Assembly: GCF_027409185.1 (NCBI RefSeq)
Contig: NC_084465.1
Location: 26,453,864-26,517,863, forward strand
Length of the DNA: 64,000 nucleotides
Direction of reading: 5' to 3'
Origin: Cynocephalus volans
Lineage: Eukaryota; Chordata; Mammalia; Dermoptera; Cynocephalidae
Under the pieces are notes generated by a model, which had not been told where the DNA came from, searched no databases, and was given only the letters and a program-made list of their open reading frames with translations. The position numbers and the translations under genes were made by a program. Numbering within the stretch: position 1 is the stretch's first letter; the number at the start of each line of letters is the position of its first letter. Shown piece after piece: positions 32,473-43,683 of the stretch.

Positions 32473-34800
32473 TAGAACATCTGATAAACCCATAATGAAA
32501 GAACAAGTTGGAAAATAAAATAAAATAAAATAAAACAAAAAGCACATACGCTGGTGGGCAAGACAGAGCCGGGACTGGATGTGTCTAAGCGCCTGTGGAA
32601 AGGGCTGGGGCTGAGGCGAGCCTGGGGCAGCCCTAGTGTTGCGGGAAGCCTCCGCGGAGGAGGGAGGCAGGGGGCCGGGGCAGAAGGGCAGGTGGAGATC
32701 CCAGCCTGAGGAAGAGGCCATGGGAGGGGCAAGCACAGTAGGCAGTGTTTCCAGCTCCTGCAGGTTGGGGCTGGAGAGGCAGACAGGCACAGGGAGGCTG
32801 GTGGGGGCTGCAGAGCCAGGGTCCAACTAGGGACTTGATTCTGAGACAGGGAACCATGAATGGGCCTGAAGCAGGAAACCAGATGGCCAGACTGGCTCCT
32901 ACACGATCCTGTGCAGAGTGAATGGGGGTTATTCTGCAGGCAGGGAGCTGGGGAGCTGTCACACATCTGAGAGAGGGTGTTGTCTTCTTGGACTCAGGTA
33001 GAGGCCAGGCAGATGGAGCGGTGCAGATGGCTCAGAGGGTTACAGGTGGAATTGGACAGGCCTGGTGATGCGGGAAGGGGCAGATGGCTCTGATGGCATC
33101 ACAGCTGTGGGGAGTACAGAGGTGGGGGAGCAGGTTCAGACCTGGGGAGGGGAGGAGCTGCCCTGGAGACAGGAGGTTTACTTGCTGCCTAGGGGGAGGG
33201 CTGCGAGGGCTGAGGGTGAGGGGCCAGCAGCCAACCTCCCTCAGAGCCGAGATGCCCAGCCCTGCTGAATTATTCAGCTGCTCCCTCTCAGCTGTGGCTG
33301 CCTTGGCAGGGAGGCTGGGACTGGAGACTCGGGCTGCTCTTGCTGGCTGCCGACAGGGGGCTGAGCCCCCAGGGAGAGAGGCAACCCTCGCTTGCTGCGG
33401 GCCTCTGAGCTGGGCTGAGATGCGGGCCTCTGAGCTGGGCTGAGATGGGGCACCTCTCCGACTCCTGCCCGCTTCCAGAAGGCTCTGCTTGGCTGGGCCT
33501 GAGGAGGTGAGGAGGAAGCTCGAGGGCAGTTGTGTCCTCACCCTGGTCCAGGGTCTCGGGCCCCACTGTCCATCTGCTTGTCACTCCAAAACCCAGTGCT
33601 GCCACTGGGGCCCCAGGGCTCAGGGCAGTGATGCTGGGCAGCCCCAGGGACTGGGCAAGGTGGGCACCGGGGCAAGGCGGGCGGGCCAGTGCAAGAGGCC
33701 TCTGGTCCTGATCCCTGGGGACCTGGTGTTGGGCAGTCAATCAGAACTCTAGGCCCTTGTGAAAACCTCAGCCAGAGAAGACCACTACGGTCATCCTGCC
33801 CCTGAGGCCCCATCTCTGCCCATGGCCAACGCCCACCATGGGCCTGGGTACAGACACCAGCCTCCACAGAGGCAGGCAGCTTGGTTCAGAGCAATCTTGG
33901 GGCTCACTCAGGACCACAGGCGGGTGAGCAGGAAGTGGGCTGAGCGTCCTCCTTCCTGAGGGCCATGGCTTCTCTGAGGTCACACAGGGGGTCACCCACA
34001 GCCTGGACTGGTCCCCTCCCCAGGAGAAGCTGGTCTTCCCCTCTAGAAGCCCCCCTTTCACAGTGCCCTCGGGCTGCCCCAGACTCCCACTCGCTCCACC
34101 TGGGATGTGCCCCGGCCCCCGAGGTTTCCCCTCCCACACAGGCCGTCCATCCCTCTCCAATGGCCTAATTCCTGGACGCGTTTTTCCCTCCAGTGTGACA
34201 GGTGTTCATGTAACAACGCCTTGTCTCTCTTGGGGAGAACTTCAGGGCTGCTAGGAAAAACATTCTGAGGCAGCCAGGACCTTCCACCCCAGGGCACAGG
34301 CCCAGGGCAGAGCCTGGGTCCCTCAGGAACATCCCAGGGCTGCTATGGGAGTGAAAGGACCACCAGGCGGGTGCAGGGGGAGAGGCAGGGCCCAAACCCC
34401 TGAATAGGAAGGGACGTGAGTGTCCCACGGCCCCCTCCCTCCCTGCCCCAGGGCCTGAGGAGGATGGGGGGGTGAGCCCGCCCCTGAGCTGCGTTCCCCA
34501 CCCTGTTCTCCCCATGTGTCCCCCTCCCCCAGGCCTGCTTGTTCCAGGACGCCCTTGCAACTGGGCCACTGCTGCTCTTGCACACATGATCTAGCCTGCA
34601 GTGGTCTGACTGTGTCCCCCCATCGCCCACCGCTGTGACCCCCCTTAGAGCAGGGACCAGGCCCCAGGGCCTCAGAACGGACCTGATCACTCCCCGTGAG
34701 GAAACCAAGACCCAGCCTGGGAAGGCCTCCGTGGTCATCTCCTAACACTTCCGATTGCGGAAACCTCTGTAAGAAGTGACAGCGTGAACAGCTGTTGCTC
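32473..34800. other. GC-rich, CpG-poor intergenic DNA
   Basis: GC-rich but with few CpG, so not an unmethylated island. Open frames up to 201 codons on both strands overlap each other and lack recognisable domains, so I count none as genes. An AAAAT run (about 32512-32540) precedes it, and it holds a 25-bp tandem duplication (33397-33446). Confidence 0.6.
33397..33446. repeat. Perfect 25-bp tandem duplication
   Basis: GCGGGCCTCTGAGCTGGGCT plus GAGAT occurs twice in immediate tandem with no mismatch. Confidence 0.97.
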
Positions 34801-36614
34801 AGGATATTACAGGAGACATAACTTGTTTGCATTTCTCTCCATTTTGATGCAGAGACTGAGAAGGAGGAAGAGGGGAGGTGTCCAATGGCCCTGCCAATGT
34901 AAGGTGGAGTCTGGGGGGTAGGGGGCACCCAGGCTCAGGTTACTGCCCCACTCTGGAAACAGGGCGCAGGGCCAGCAGGATCGGTGGCCATTACTAATGC
35001 ATGTGCTGGCTGTGGCCGAGCGGCCATCTCGGCCTCCCCAGCTGGGCACCAGGAGGGACCTGGAGGCCTCAGGGCCTGGGGTTGGCTCAAGGCCCACGTT
35101 CACCCCAGCCCCAGTGCCAGCAACGGCAAGACTGACCTGGAGGGACAACCAGCCCCCATGGCCTGAGTGTTCGGACTAGCAAAAAGGAAAGGTCAAGTAG
35201 AATCCTGGTTCAGCACTCTTGTGTGACACCATCCCCTGCCCCCCAGCACTCCCAGGACACATCTGTGCCCAGCTGCATCTCCTGACACTGATACCACCTC
35301 AGATTTGAATTTCATTTTTGCAAGGGAAATGACCTGTGTCCCTGCCAGAGCCTCCACCCTGGATAGTCTCCTTGCTCTTCCCAGGGTGCCCAGCACCCAA
35401 GGGCCACTCTGCTCTATGGAACCCCCAGTTGAGCAGCTTGCTTCTCTCTAGAGTCAGGATCAAGACGCTCTTTGGGCACAGGGCTTTCCTAGGCTGGGCC
35501 TCAGTTTCCTAACTGGGATCCCTGATGCCTTCGGTTTTTTTGATATGTCTGTCTGTCTGTTTCTACTCCAACTTGCTGCAGAAAGGGTTTCAAGCACTGA
35601 AGTTTTACGCATAATAACCCACTCTGTGCTGTGAGCTACAGAGGGCAGGATTACTGCCCTGTCTTACCTGTGTAGTCACAGGTGCACAGAGAGCGAAGGC
35701 GACTTGCTCAAGGCCGAGCAGAACTCACCAAGGTCACATGCCAATTTCATCTCTAGCACACGGTTCTTTCCACTGGACTCATATACCTCCCCATGAATAA
35801 TTTGCACCCGCTGGCAGGGCAGTCATCGACCACATCCCTCTCTCTCCTTTCTGGAACATCAACACCAGCCTCTCTGCTCTCCCTCTGACTGCTCTGCCAC
35901 CCACTCGTGTGAGCTGGAGGACTTGTGTGTGCAAAATTCTTAGCCAATTCCTTCCCCTCCTAGAAGGAAGGCAGCCAAATAATGTTTCTGTCCTTCTCAG
36001 GTGGGGAGCTTGTCCCCCTCTAGCTGCCTTGTGTCATTGTGATTAGAGTCTCATTCTTAAAATAATTCATTCCAGTCTGGCCCAAATGCAAATATGAGAC
36101 AATCACACACACACACATTCACATTGCAAGAGCACCTACAATAAAATTGTGATAACAAGTGTAGAAGGAAATGTACCTTTTCACCCTATATGCAAAAAAA
36201 AAGAAAAAAAAAAGTGTTATGTAAATAAGTAGCATAATTGAGAAAAAAGGCTTATTTCACATCCTACGAGAATCACATCCACTGAGTCAAGGTTGCCTTC
36301 CGGAGCTATAGCAGGGACACCCAAGGACGGAAACTTGTCTCTTCTGGTTCCCTAGCTTCTTATAGAACAGATCTCAGGCCATTTGGGATGCAGCCAGAGC
36401 ACTGTGCCCTCCCTCTACATGTGCTAAAGGGACTCATAATTCCTAAAGCAGAAGCTCCAACTGGATCCTTTGGCGCCTTCTAATATGGAGAGCCCCTGTT
36501 GGGCGGCATGACCTCAAATGCCCTCAGGGCTGTTGGCCTCCTGGAAGCACAGTCTGTGGCTGAATGTCTGGCTCAAGCATCAACTCTTGGTGCGGCGGCT
36601 GTGGATAGGGTGGG
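34801..36614. other. Intergenic DNA with a MIR and microsatellites
   Basis: No gene. It contains a short TCTG run (35546-35562), a MIR (35610), a CA run (36103-36118) and A-rich runs near 36190-36215. Confidence 0.6.
35610..35770 (-). repeat. MIR SINE
   Basis: Antisense MIR: ATAACCCACTCTGTGCTGTG, GGCAGGATTACTGCCCTGTC, CAGGTGCACAGAGAGCGAAG and GACTTGCTCAAGGCCGAGCA. Decayed. Confidence 0.65.
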
Positions 36615-37225
36615 TATTCCTCTCTGTGCCTGGCTTATTTCACTAAACATAATTTTCTCCAAGTTCATCCATGTTGCTGCAAATGGCAGAATGTCATTCT
36701 TTTTTTATAGCTGGGTAATATTCCATTGTGTAGATAAACCACATTTTCCTTATCCAGTCGTCTGTCAATGGACATTTAGGCTGGTTCCAACTCTTGGCTA
36801 TTATAAATAGAGCTGCAGTGAACATGGGAGTGCAGGTATCCCTTCAATATGATGATTTCCATTCCTTTGGGTATATACCCAGCAGGAGGATTGCTGGATC
36901 ATATGGCAGAACTATCTGTAGTTGTTTAAGAAAATTCCATACTGTTTTCCATAATGGCTGTGCTAATTTACAGTCCCATGGTGTAGGAGGGTTCCCCTTA
37001 CTCCACATCCTCGCCAGCAATTGTTATTCTCAGTCTTTTTGATAATAGAGCTTAACTGGGGTAAGATGATATCTCAATGTGGTTTTGATTTGCATTTCTC
37101 TGGCGCTCAGTGATGTTGAACATTTTTTCATGTATCCGTTGGACATTTGTATGTCTTCCTTTGGGAAATGTCTATTCAGCTCCTTTGCCTATTTTTTAAT
37201 CGGGTTACTTATATGCAACCATTTT
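36615..37225 (-). mobile_element. L1 ORF2 3' end
   Basis: Antisense L1: CTGTGCCTGGCTTATTTCAC, TCATCCATGTTGCTGCAAAT, GGGTATATACCCAGCAGGAG, AATTTACAGTCCCATGGTGT and GATTTGCATTTCTCTGGCGC. Frames are broken. The 3'UTR is missing at the left. Confidence 0.88.
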
Positions 37226-37890
37226 TTTAAAAAAGGGGAGAATGATGGATCTCTCTACTTCTAAGCAGTGACCTCCCAGAGGTTGCTTAAGTAAAACCCA
37301 TCGATCAATCAATAGGTAGAGTCTTTTTCTTCCTCTTCTTTCTCTTCCTTTCCTTTTCTGAACAGTTCACTCTGAAAGCCTTGAAAGGGGCTGAACAAAA
37401 CAAGTGTCCCTGCTGTGGCACAGGTGGAGCCTGAGCCAGGTGAGGAGGCATCGGGGCAGGAGGGACATGACCTGGGGTGTTGGAGCTGGAGCAGGTAAGG
37501 AAGGCATCGCACCACAAGGTGTCAGAGTCCAAATGGGATGAGAAGGGCATCCGCCTAGGAGGCTCACCCCTCACGGAGTGAGTCAGAGGCCAGAGAGAGT
37601 GAGAGGGTACCCACATGGAAGGGTGGACTAAAATGGGGGGCTGGAGCCCAACAGAGGTGAAGAAAGCTTCTGTCCCATTGCAGGGGAGGGGAGCCTGGGT
37701 GGGAAGTGAGGGAGGAGTGGGAGCAATATGAGACTGGTCACATACAGGGATTGATCAAGTAAGTAGATATTTTAAGACTAATAGGTGCCAGGTTTCTCAT
37801 TATTGGAGAGGACGGTACAAATATGGAAGGTGGAAAACTAGAATCATCTCTGTGGAGCTGGAAACCTCGTGTGTTTTTTTTGTCATGTGC
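37226..37890. other. Intergenic, no feature recognised
   Basis: Single-copy-like sequence without a gene. Confidence 0.5.
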
Positions 37891-37906
37891 AAATGAATAC
37901 AGATCT

Positions 37907-37932
37907 TGTGCTCGCTTCAGCAGCACATATAC
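37907..37932 (+). pseudogene. U6 snRNA 3'-truncated retropseudogene (26 bp)
   Basis: TGTGCTCGCTTCAGCAGCAC then ATATAC equals the first 25 bases of U6 snRNA (one change, CGG to CAG) plus a leading T. It is bracketed by a perfect duplication of AAATGAATACAGATCT (37891-37906 and 37933-37948), 17 bp if the preceding shared C is counted. The RNA 5' end is intact and the 3' part and any A-tail are missing, the structure described for tailless retropseudogenes. It cannot encode a functional U6 because the rest of the RNA is absent. Confidence 0.88.
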
Positions 37933-38310
37933 AAATGAATACAGATCTAGATAAATATATACTTACAGATGTAGATGCAGAAATAAATATAATTGTAAAC
38001 ATACTCCCTAGTTTTATCTACTAAGAGGGCCTGGGAGCAGTGACCACAATGATAGCAAAAGTTACTTTGCACCAATACAACAGCAATGAGCACTCCTAGC
38101 ACTCAGTTTGGTTCCTTTTCCACTAAGAGGAACCAGGGCTCTTTGGAGCAATGGTTGATTCCAAACCCAGGGCAAGAAGTGTACAAATAAGCCTAGGACA
38201 TCTTGTGACAGAAAATAGGGAAGTGCTCAGAGATATATAGAGACATATCAAAAGGACACAGGAAGCCACTTGGATGGGCTCTCAGCCAAATTTAAGATAA
38301 GTTAACATCA

Positions 38311-38405
38311 GGGCTGGCCCGTGGCTCAGGGAGAGCATGGTGCTGACAACACCAAGTCAAGGGTTAAGATCCCCTTACCGGTCATCTTTTAAAATGAAAA
38401 AAAGG
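38311..38405 (+). mobile_element. CYN-type SINE, recombinant half-dimer
   Basis: The head GGGCTGGCCCGTGGCTCAGG (left monomer type) runs directly into GGTGCTGACAACACCAAGTC and AAGATCCCCTTACCGGTCAT (right monomer type). The duplication AAGTTARCATCA (38299-38310 and 38407-38418) differs at one base, so this recombinant form was itself retroposed. Confidence 0.92.
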
Positions 38406-38418
38406 AAAGTTAGCATCA

Positions 38419-39056
38419 AAATAAATAATGATAGTAAAAAATGATAATCCATTGAATAAAATCAGAATCCATCAATCTATACTGATGTAAATAAACATAT
38501 TGAAAGTTTGATAAAGAGCAAGACATTTACATAGTCTCAAAGCATTTCCCCACAAAATACGGGTTATTAACAAAGACAACAAGAGTAATGTCACACTGGA
38601 GAAGCCCGGCAGACACCATCTTATTCAAGGGATCAACGTGGACGTCATCAGTCAAGGGACAGATGAAATTGTGCACCTCCTGGTGAGACACGGTGAGAAG
38701 AACGCATGTCACTTCCACGATGCTTATGCATGACCTGGGGCATCGAATCCTGAGGAATCATCAGACAAACCCAACCTGGGGGCCATTCTACAGAACGACT
38801 GGCCTGTAAGTTTCAAAACTGTCCAAGACGTGAAAAGGGACAACTGAGGAATTGCTTCAGGGTGGAGGGGAGTAAAGAGACTTGACAGCTAAAGATAACG
38901 CATGATTATAGACAGGATCTTTTTGCTATAAAAGACACTATTGGGGCAACTGATACAACTCAGCGGGATCTGAGGATTTGATGGGTGTCAACTTAATTTC
39001 CTGACTTTCATGTTTGTATTGTGGTTATGCAGAAGAATGCTCTTTTAAACTTTTAT
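38419..39056. other. Intergenic, no gene recognised
   Basis: AT-rich text with A-rich stretches. It may contain old L1 debris, but none I can align. Confidence 0.4.
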
Positions 39057-39164
39057 TTGTATATTTATTTATTGTTTTGGTTTTTTGGCAGCTGGCCAGC
39101 ATGGAGATGTGGGCCTTGGTGTCATCGGCACCATGCTCTCACCAAGTGAGCTAACCAGCCAGCC
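39057..39164 (-). mobile_element. CYN-type SINE, monomer
   Basis: TTTTGGCAGCTGGCCAGCAT, GGGCCTTGGTGTCATCGGCA, and CACCAAGTGAGCTAACCAGC CAGCCC. TCTTTTAAACTTTTAT on the left and TCTTTTTACTTTTAG on the right are a decayed target duplication. Confidence 0.88.
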
Positions 39165-39567
39165 CTCTTTTTACTTTTAGAAAATATTAAAGAATTCAGA
39201 GGTGATGGGCATTATGTTGGCAACGGACTATCAAATGGAAAAAAAAAAGTTTTTTTTTACTGTACTTATAACTTTTCTGTGTTTGTAATTATTTCACATT
39301 TTTGAAAAAATTTAAATCAAGGTAAAGTATGTATCGTATACTATCATTTACCTGAGAAAGAGGACTGTAAAAACATTTGTGTATTTCCTTCTATTTTTAA
39401 AAACATGGAAGAAAAATCCCATACAAAAATTTTAAATGGTTACCTGCAGGGGGACTTACAGGGTGGAGGGAACAGGGATGGACTGGACTTATTTGACATA
39501 CCTTGTTTTGTAGATTTGGCTATGGAACTGTGTAAATATTTTTAAAAATTATAAAACAAAATTAAAT

Positions 39568-39665
39568 GGGGCTGGTTGGTTAGCTTAATTGGTTAGAGCA
39601 TGGTGCTGTAACACCAGGGTCAAGGGTTCAGATCCTTCTACTGGCCAGCCACCAAAAAAGAAAAA
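39568..39665 (+). mobile_element. CYN-type SINE, monomer
   Basis: GGGGCTGGTTGGTTAGCTTA, GGTTAGAGCATGGTGCTGTA, CAAGGGTTCAGATCCTTCTA and CTGGCCAGCCACC plus A-rich tail. Confidence 0.9.
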
Positions 39666-39809
39666 TAAATAAGTGCAAACTATTTGTAATAATAAAAAAC
39701 ATGAAACAACCAAAATGTCTCTCAGCAGTGGACTGGCTAAATAGCTTGCTACATTCACAGAATGAATGCTGTGCATCTATAAAAAGGAACGTGGACATTC
39801 TTTAGGTAC

Positions 39810-40650
39810 GCTGACAAAAACCACTGACAACATCAAATGCTGGTGAGGACATGGAGCAACAGGAACTCGCAGTCATTGCCGGTGGGAATGCAAAGTGGTG
39901 CAGCTACTTGGAAGACAGTTTGGCAGTTTCTTACAAAACTAGGCATATTCTTACCATACTATCCAGCAATGGTACTTCTTGGTATCTATCAAAAGGAGTT
40001 GAATTTTATGTCCACACGAAAACCTGCACATGGATATTTATAGCAGCTTTATTCATAATTGCCAAAACTGTGAAGCAACCAAGACATCCTTCAGTAGTTG
40101 AGTGGATAAAAAACTTAGGGTACATCCAGACAATGCAATACTATTCAGTGCTAAAGAGAAATGAGCTATCAAACCATGAAAGGCAATTAAGAACCCGAAG
40201 TGAGTTTTACTAAGTGAAAGAAGCCAACCTGAAAAGGCTACATAATTCCAACTATATGACATTCTAGAAAAGGCAAAACAATGGAGCAGTAAAAGGATCA
40301 GCAGTTGCCAGGGGATAGGAGGGGGAGAGGGACGAATAAAGCAGAACAGAGGCTTTTCAGGGCAGTGAAACTACTCTGTATGGTTGTTCTGGTGATACGT
40401 GTCATTTGTTCAAACCCATAGAATGTACACCACCAAGAGTGAACCCCAATGTAAGCTATGGACTTCGGGGGACAATGATGTGCCGATGTGGCTTCATCAA
40501 TTGTAACAGATGTGCCACTCTGTGGGGGTGGCGATGATGGGGGTTTATGCCCGTGTGGGGGCAGGGCGACTCTGTACCTTCCACTCAATTTTGCTGTGAA
40601 CCTACAACTGCTCTAAAAAATCGGTCTTTAACAAAAAAATAAAAGAAAGA
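39810..40650 (+). mobile_element. L1M 3' end, 5'-truncated, with target duplication
   Basis: Sense ORF2 end and 3'UTR: ATGCTGGTGAGGACATGGAG, GGGAATGCAAAGTGGTGCAG, TATTTATAGCAGCTTTATTC, ending with an A-rich tail. The duplication GGACATTCYTTAGGTAC (39793-39809 and 40651-40667) gives exact boundaries. Confidence 0.93.
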
Positions 40651-40667
40651 GGACATTCCTTAGGTAC

Positions 40668-41210
40668 TTCTATGAAATGATACTGTACCAAGCAATGTAT
40701 ACAGTAAGCTCCATTTATCTAATGGCAAATTCAATATGTATTCATATTTGCTGGCAATTCAAAAACTCTGGAAGGATACACAAGAGTCTAATAAAAGTAG
40801 TTGGGACAGGGGACATGGGACAGATAGAGAAGAGGTGGAAAGACGACTTCTCACTGCATACCTTTTAAGTTATCTCGGGTTTTGAACTATGTGAATGTCT
40901 TACCTCTTCAAAAATCAAAATTTAAATAAATAAAACTTAATTTTAAAATAATTTAAAAGTGAAATATAAAAAGAAATTTCTAAAAATCAGAAGTGAAATA
41001 AAACAAAAGAGCCTATGTATCCAGTTAAAGACATATCCACAAAGACAGAAACTATATCAAGTGACTATATACCACATAGTAATTTGACCATGCATTCCAG
41101 TGAAACTTACTCTACAGACAAAAGACTGAAAAAAACCTTAGGTTGTATATAGCAATCGTGCTGTTGGTAGTAAGGCTGGTGGTGTGTTTTTGGTTTGGTT
41201 TGATTTTTGT
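40668..41210. other. AT-rich intergenic DNA
   Basis: No gene; A-rich text with possible L1 debris that I cannot assign. Confidence 0.4.
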
Positions 41211-41390
41211 TTTTTAATTTATAAAGAAATGAAATTTACTTTTACAATTTTGGAGGCTGGGAAGTCCACAGTACAGGGGGCACATCTGGTGAGGGCTCAG
41301 TGCAGGGTCCTATGGCGACAAGGGCATCACGCGGTGAGAGTGGCATGATCTGGTGATGGTATTCTGAGCCTTTTGTGTGTCGTGGAACGA
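41211..41390 (-). mobile_element. MaLR LTR fragment
   Basis: AATTTATAAAGAAATGAAAT, CAATTTTGGAGGCTGGGAAG TCCA and TCTGGTGAGGGC are the antisense 3' part of an MST/THE1-type LTR. The remainder is missing or unrecognisable. Confidence 0.7.
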
Positions 41391-41531
41391 ATCAAGTGAG
41401 CAATTATGTTGGTGACATTAAGAACTGAGATTCTTGGCATGGTTGGAAGGAAACGCAGATATAAGATCAATAAGATTAAGTAAAAGCCCTCTGGTCTTAA
41501 ATTTGAAATGAAATTTTTTTGCAAAAAAATT

Positions 41532-41594
41532 TTTTTTTTTTTTTGGCTGCTGGCAGGTATGGGGACCCAAACCCTTGACCTTGGTGTTATCAGC
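41532..41594 (-). mobile_element. 5'-truncated CYN SINE fragment
   Basis: T-tail, GGCTGCTGGCAGGTATGGGG, ACCCAAACCCTTGACCTTGG and TGTTATCAGC, ending abruptly. The A/T-rich flanks GCAAAAAAATTTTT and GCACAAAAATAATTTT suggest a target duplication. Confidence 0.8.
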
Positions 41595-41599
41595 ACAAA

Positions 41600-42263
41600 A
41601 ATAATTTTTAAAATTTGTTTTAAAAATCATTTCTATATTGTTCTTTAAAACAAATTTTCTTAGCTCTGCTGACTGAAAAGGACTAGAAATAACTCCCAAC
41701 CCCGTAGCAATGAGCCCCCTGACATCCAGATTATGGTCTCTGAATATTCTCTCCCACTAAAGCAAACTGGTATCCTTGGAGAAATCGTTGATTGCAAGTC
41801 TGGAGCAGGAAATGTCCAAAATGAACCTGGAACTTATCATACTATAAAGCAAAGAAGCTTAAGAAACAATAGGGTCATGTCAAAAGGATGCAGGAGCCAA
41901 CCTGAATAAGCTTTAGCTGCCTAAAGGTGAGACCATTTGAACGTCTATTGACAATAACAGCAATAGACTGAAACTCATCAAACTCATCGGTGCTATCCCA
42001 TCTTCCCCCCAGAAGACCTCTCAGTGATCATCTTTGGAAGGCATTGGCGAGCCACCTCATTCTGAAATCTGGCAAATAAAGAGAGAGAAACAAGCATGCA
42101 CCTGCATTTCCTGTATGAACTGTACCAAGGAGCAGTCAAGACTGAATAGTGGGCAAGGGGAGGGTCCTCTTTATAAAAGTAGTGCTGCTAATAGGTGGGG
42201 AAGGAGTGATAGAATTAAAGTAATACCATTTGAAACCCTTCAGGAAGCAATAAATCTAAGGAA
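41600..42263. other. Intergenic, no feature recognised
   Basis: No gene or named repeat. Confidence 0.45.
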
Positions 42264-42672
42264 GCAGATTTCAAAGTGCAGTCTTTGACCCAGGGGGTCA
42301 TGAGGTCCTAGGATTTTATTCATATATTTTAACCAAAATAACATATCACAATAGATTGAATACAGAAGCAGATATAAGGATCCAGACATTATAGATATTT
42401 GCAAAAATGTAAGACAATGTCCCTATTCCTATTAAATACTATTTTTTTTTTGTTTTTAAAACTGGTTATTTTCATAACATATTAGTTTTATTAACACGTA
42501 ATGGGTTTTACTATTATTATTTTTAAATGAATTAATAGTTTTAAAACTTCTGTTTTAATCTCTAACAAGGTAAATACTAATAGAGGTAAACCATATAAAC
42601 AAAAACTCCTTGAGACTCTCAATAATTTTAAAAGTAGGAGGGTCCTAAGAGAAGAAATTTTGAGAACTGCTG
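42264..42672. mobile_element. hAT-type DNA transposon remnant
   Basis: The two ends form an imperfect inverted repeat: GCAGATTTCAAAGTGCAGTC with CCCAGGGGGTCATGAGG at the left, AGGAGGGTCCTAAGAG with TTTTGAGAACTGCTGAT at the right. Terminal text of the TTTGAGAACTGCTG kind is typical of Charlie-group elements. The AT-rich interior has no open frame. Family not named. Confidence 0.55.
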
Positions 42673-42848
42673 ATCTAGTAAATATCAATGACTGATAGCA
42701 TCTGATGAAAGTCTTCAACACCACCTGTAAAATATCTTGCCTAAATAAACAAAACCTGAATACAGTAAAAAAAAATACAAAGAAAAAAATCTAGATCTAA
42801 ACACCAATTTATAGAAAAACACAAGAACAGAGTAATATGTATATATCT

Positions 42849-42909
42849 GAACACATGACCTCGGTATTACAAGGCTGCGCTGTAACCAACTGAGCTAACC
42901 GGCCAGCCC
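42849..42909 (-). mobile_element. CYN-type SINE fragment
   Basis: GAACACATGACCTCGGTATT, ACAAGGCTGCGCTGTAACCA and ACTGAGCTAACCGGCCAGCC. Only the tRNA-like 5' part remains, without a T-tail, so the 3' part was lost. Confidence 0.85.
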
Positions 42910-43683
42910 ACAGAGAAATATATTAATGTTACTGAGAAACTCTACAGGATAAATAATCAGGTTTCTTCAACTGAACATTGGAAAGCAACAATAACAACAG
43001 AAGGATGTGGAGGGGAATCTGTTCTGGTATAGATTAAAAGAGACTTAAGGGGCATATCAGCCATGTATGGACTGCATGTGGGACCTAGTTCAAACAAACA
43101 GAGGAGGGGTTATGACCGGAATGTTTATGTCCCCCTCCTTCCATTCATAGGTCGAAGCCCTAACCCACAATTTGATGGTATTAGGACGGGGGTCTTTGGA
43201 GGTGATTAGGTTTAGATGAGGCCATGAGGGTGAGGCCCCATGATGGGATTAGTGCCCTTAAAGGAAGAGAAAGACCAGAGCATGTGTGCGCTCTCTCTCT
43301 CTCTCTCTGCCATGTCATGGTGCAGCAAGAAAGCAATTTGCAAACCAGGAGGTGGGACCTCACCAGGAACCAAATCTTCCGGCACCTTGAGTTTGGACTT
43401 TCCAGCCTACAGAACTGTGAGAAACAAGTGTCTGTTGTTGAAGCCCCTCAGTCTATGGTATTTTGTTATAGCAGCCTGCTGTGGTTTGAATGTGTCCCCC
43501 AAATTTCAGGTTTTGGAAACTTAATCCCCAAATTCATATGTTGATTAGAGGTGGAGCCTATGGGAGGTAATTAGGATAAGAGAAGGTCATCAGTGTGGGG
43601 TCTCCATTATGGGACTGGTGGCTTTATAAGAAGAGGAAGAGGAACCTGAGCTGGCATGCTCTTGTGTTCTCACCATGTGATGC

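Noticed and set aside
33397..33446. Tandem repeat as a CRISPR-like array
   Set aside because: Only two directly adjacent copies without spacers, in mammalian DNA.
34323..34928. 201-codon minus-strand open frame
   Set aside because: GC-rich region with several overlapping frames of similar length; Gly/Ser/Pro-rich text without a known fold.
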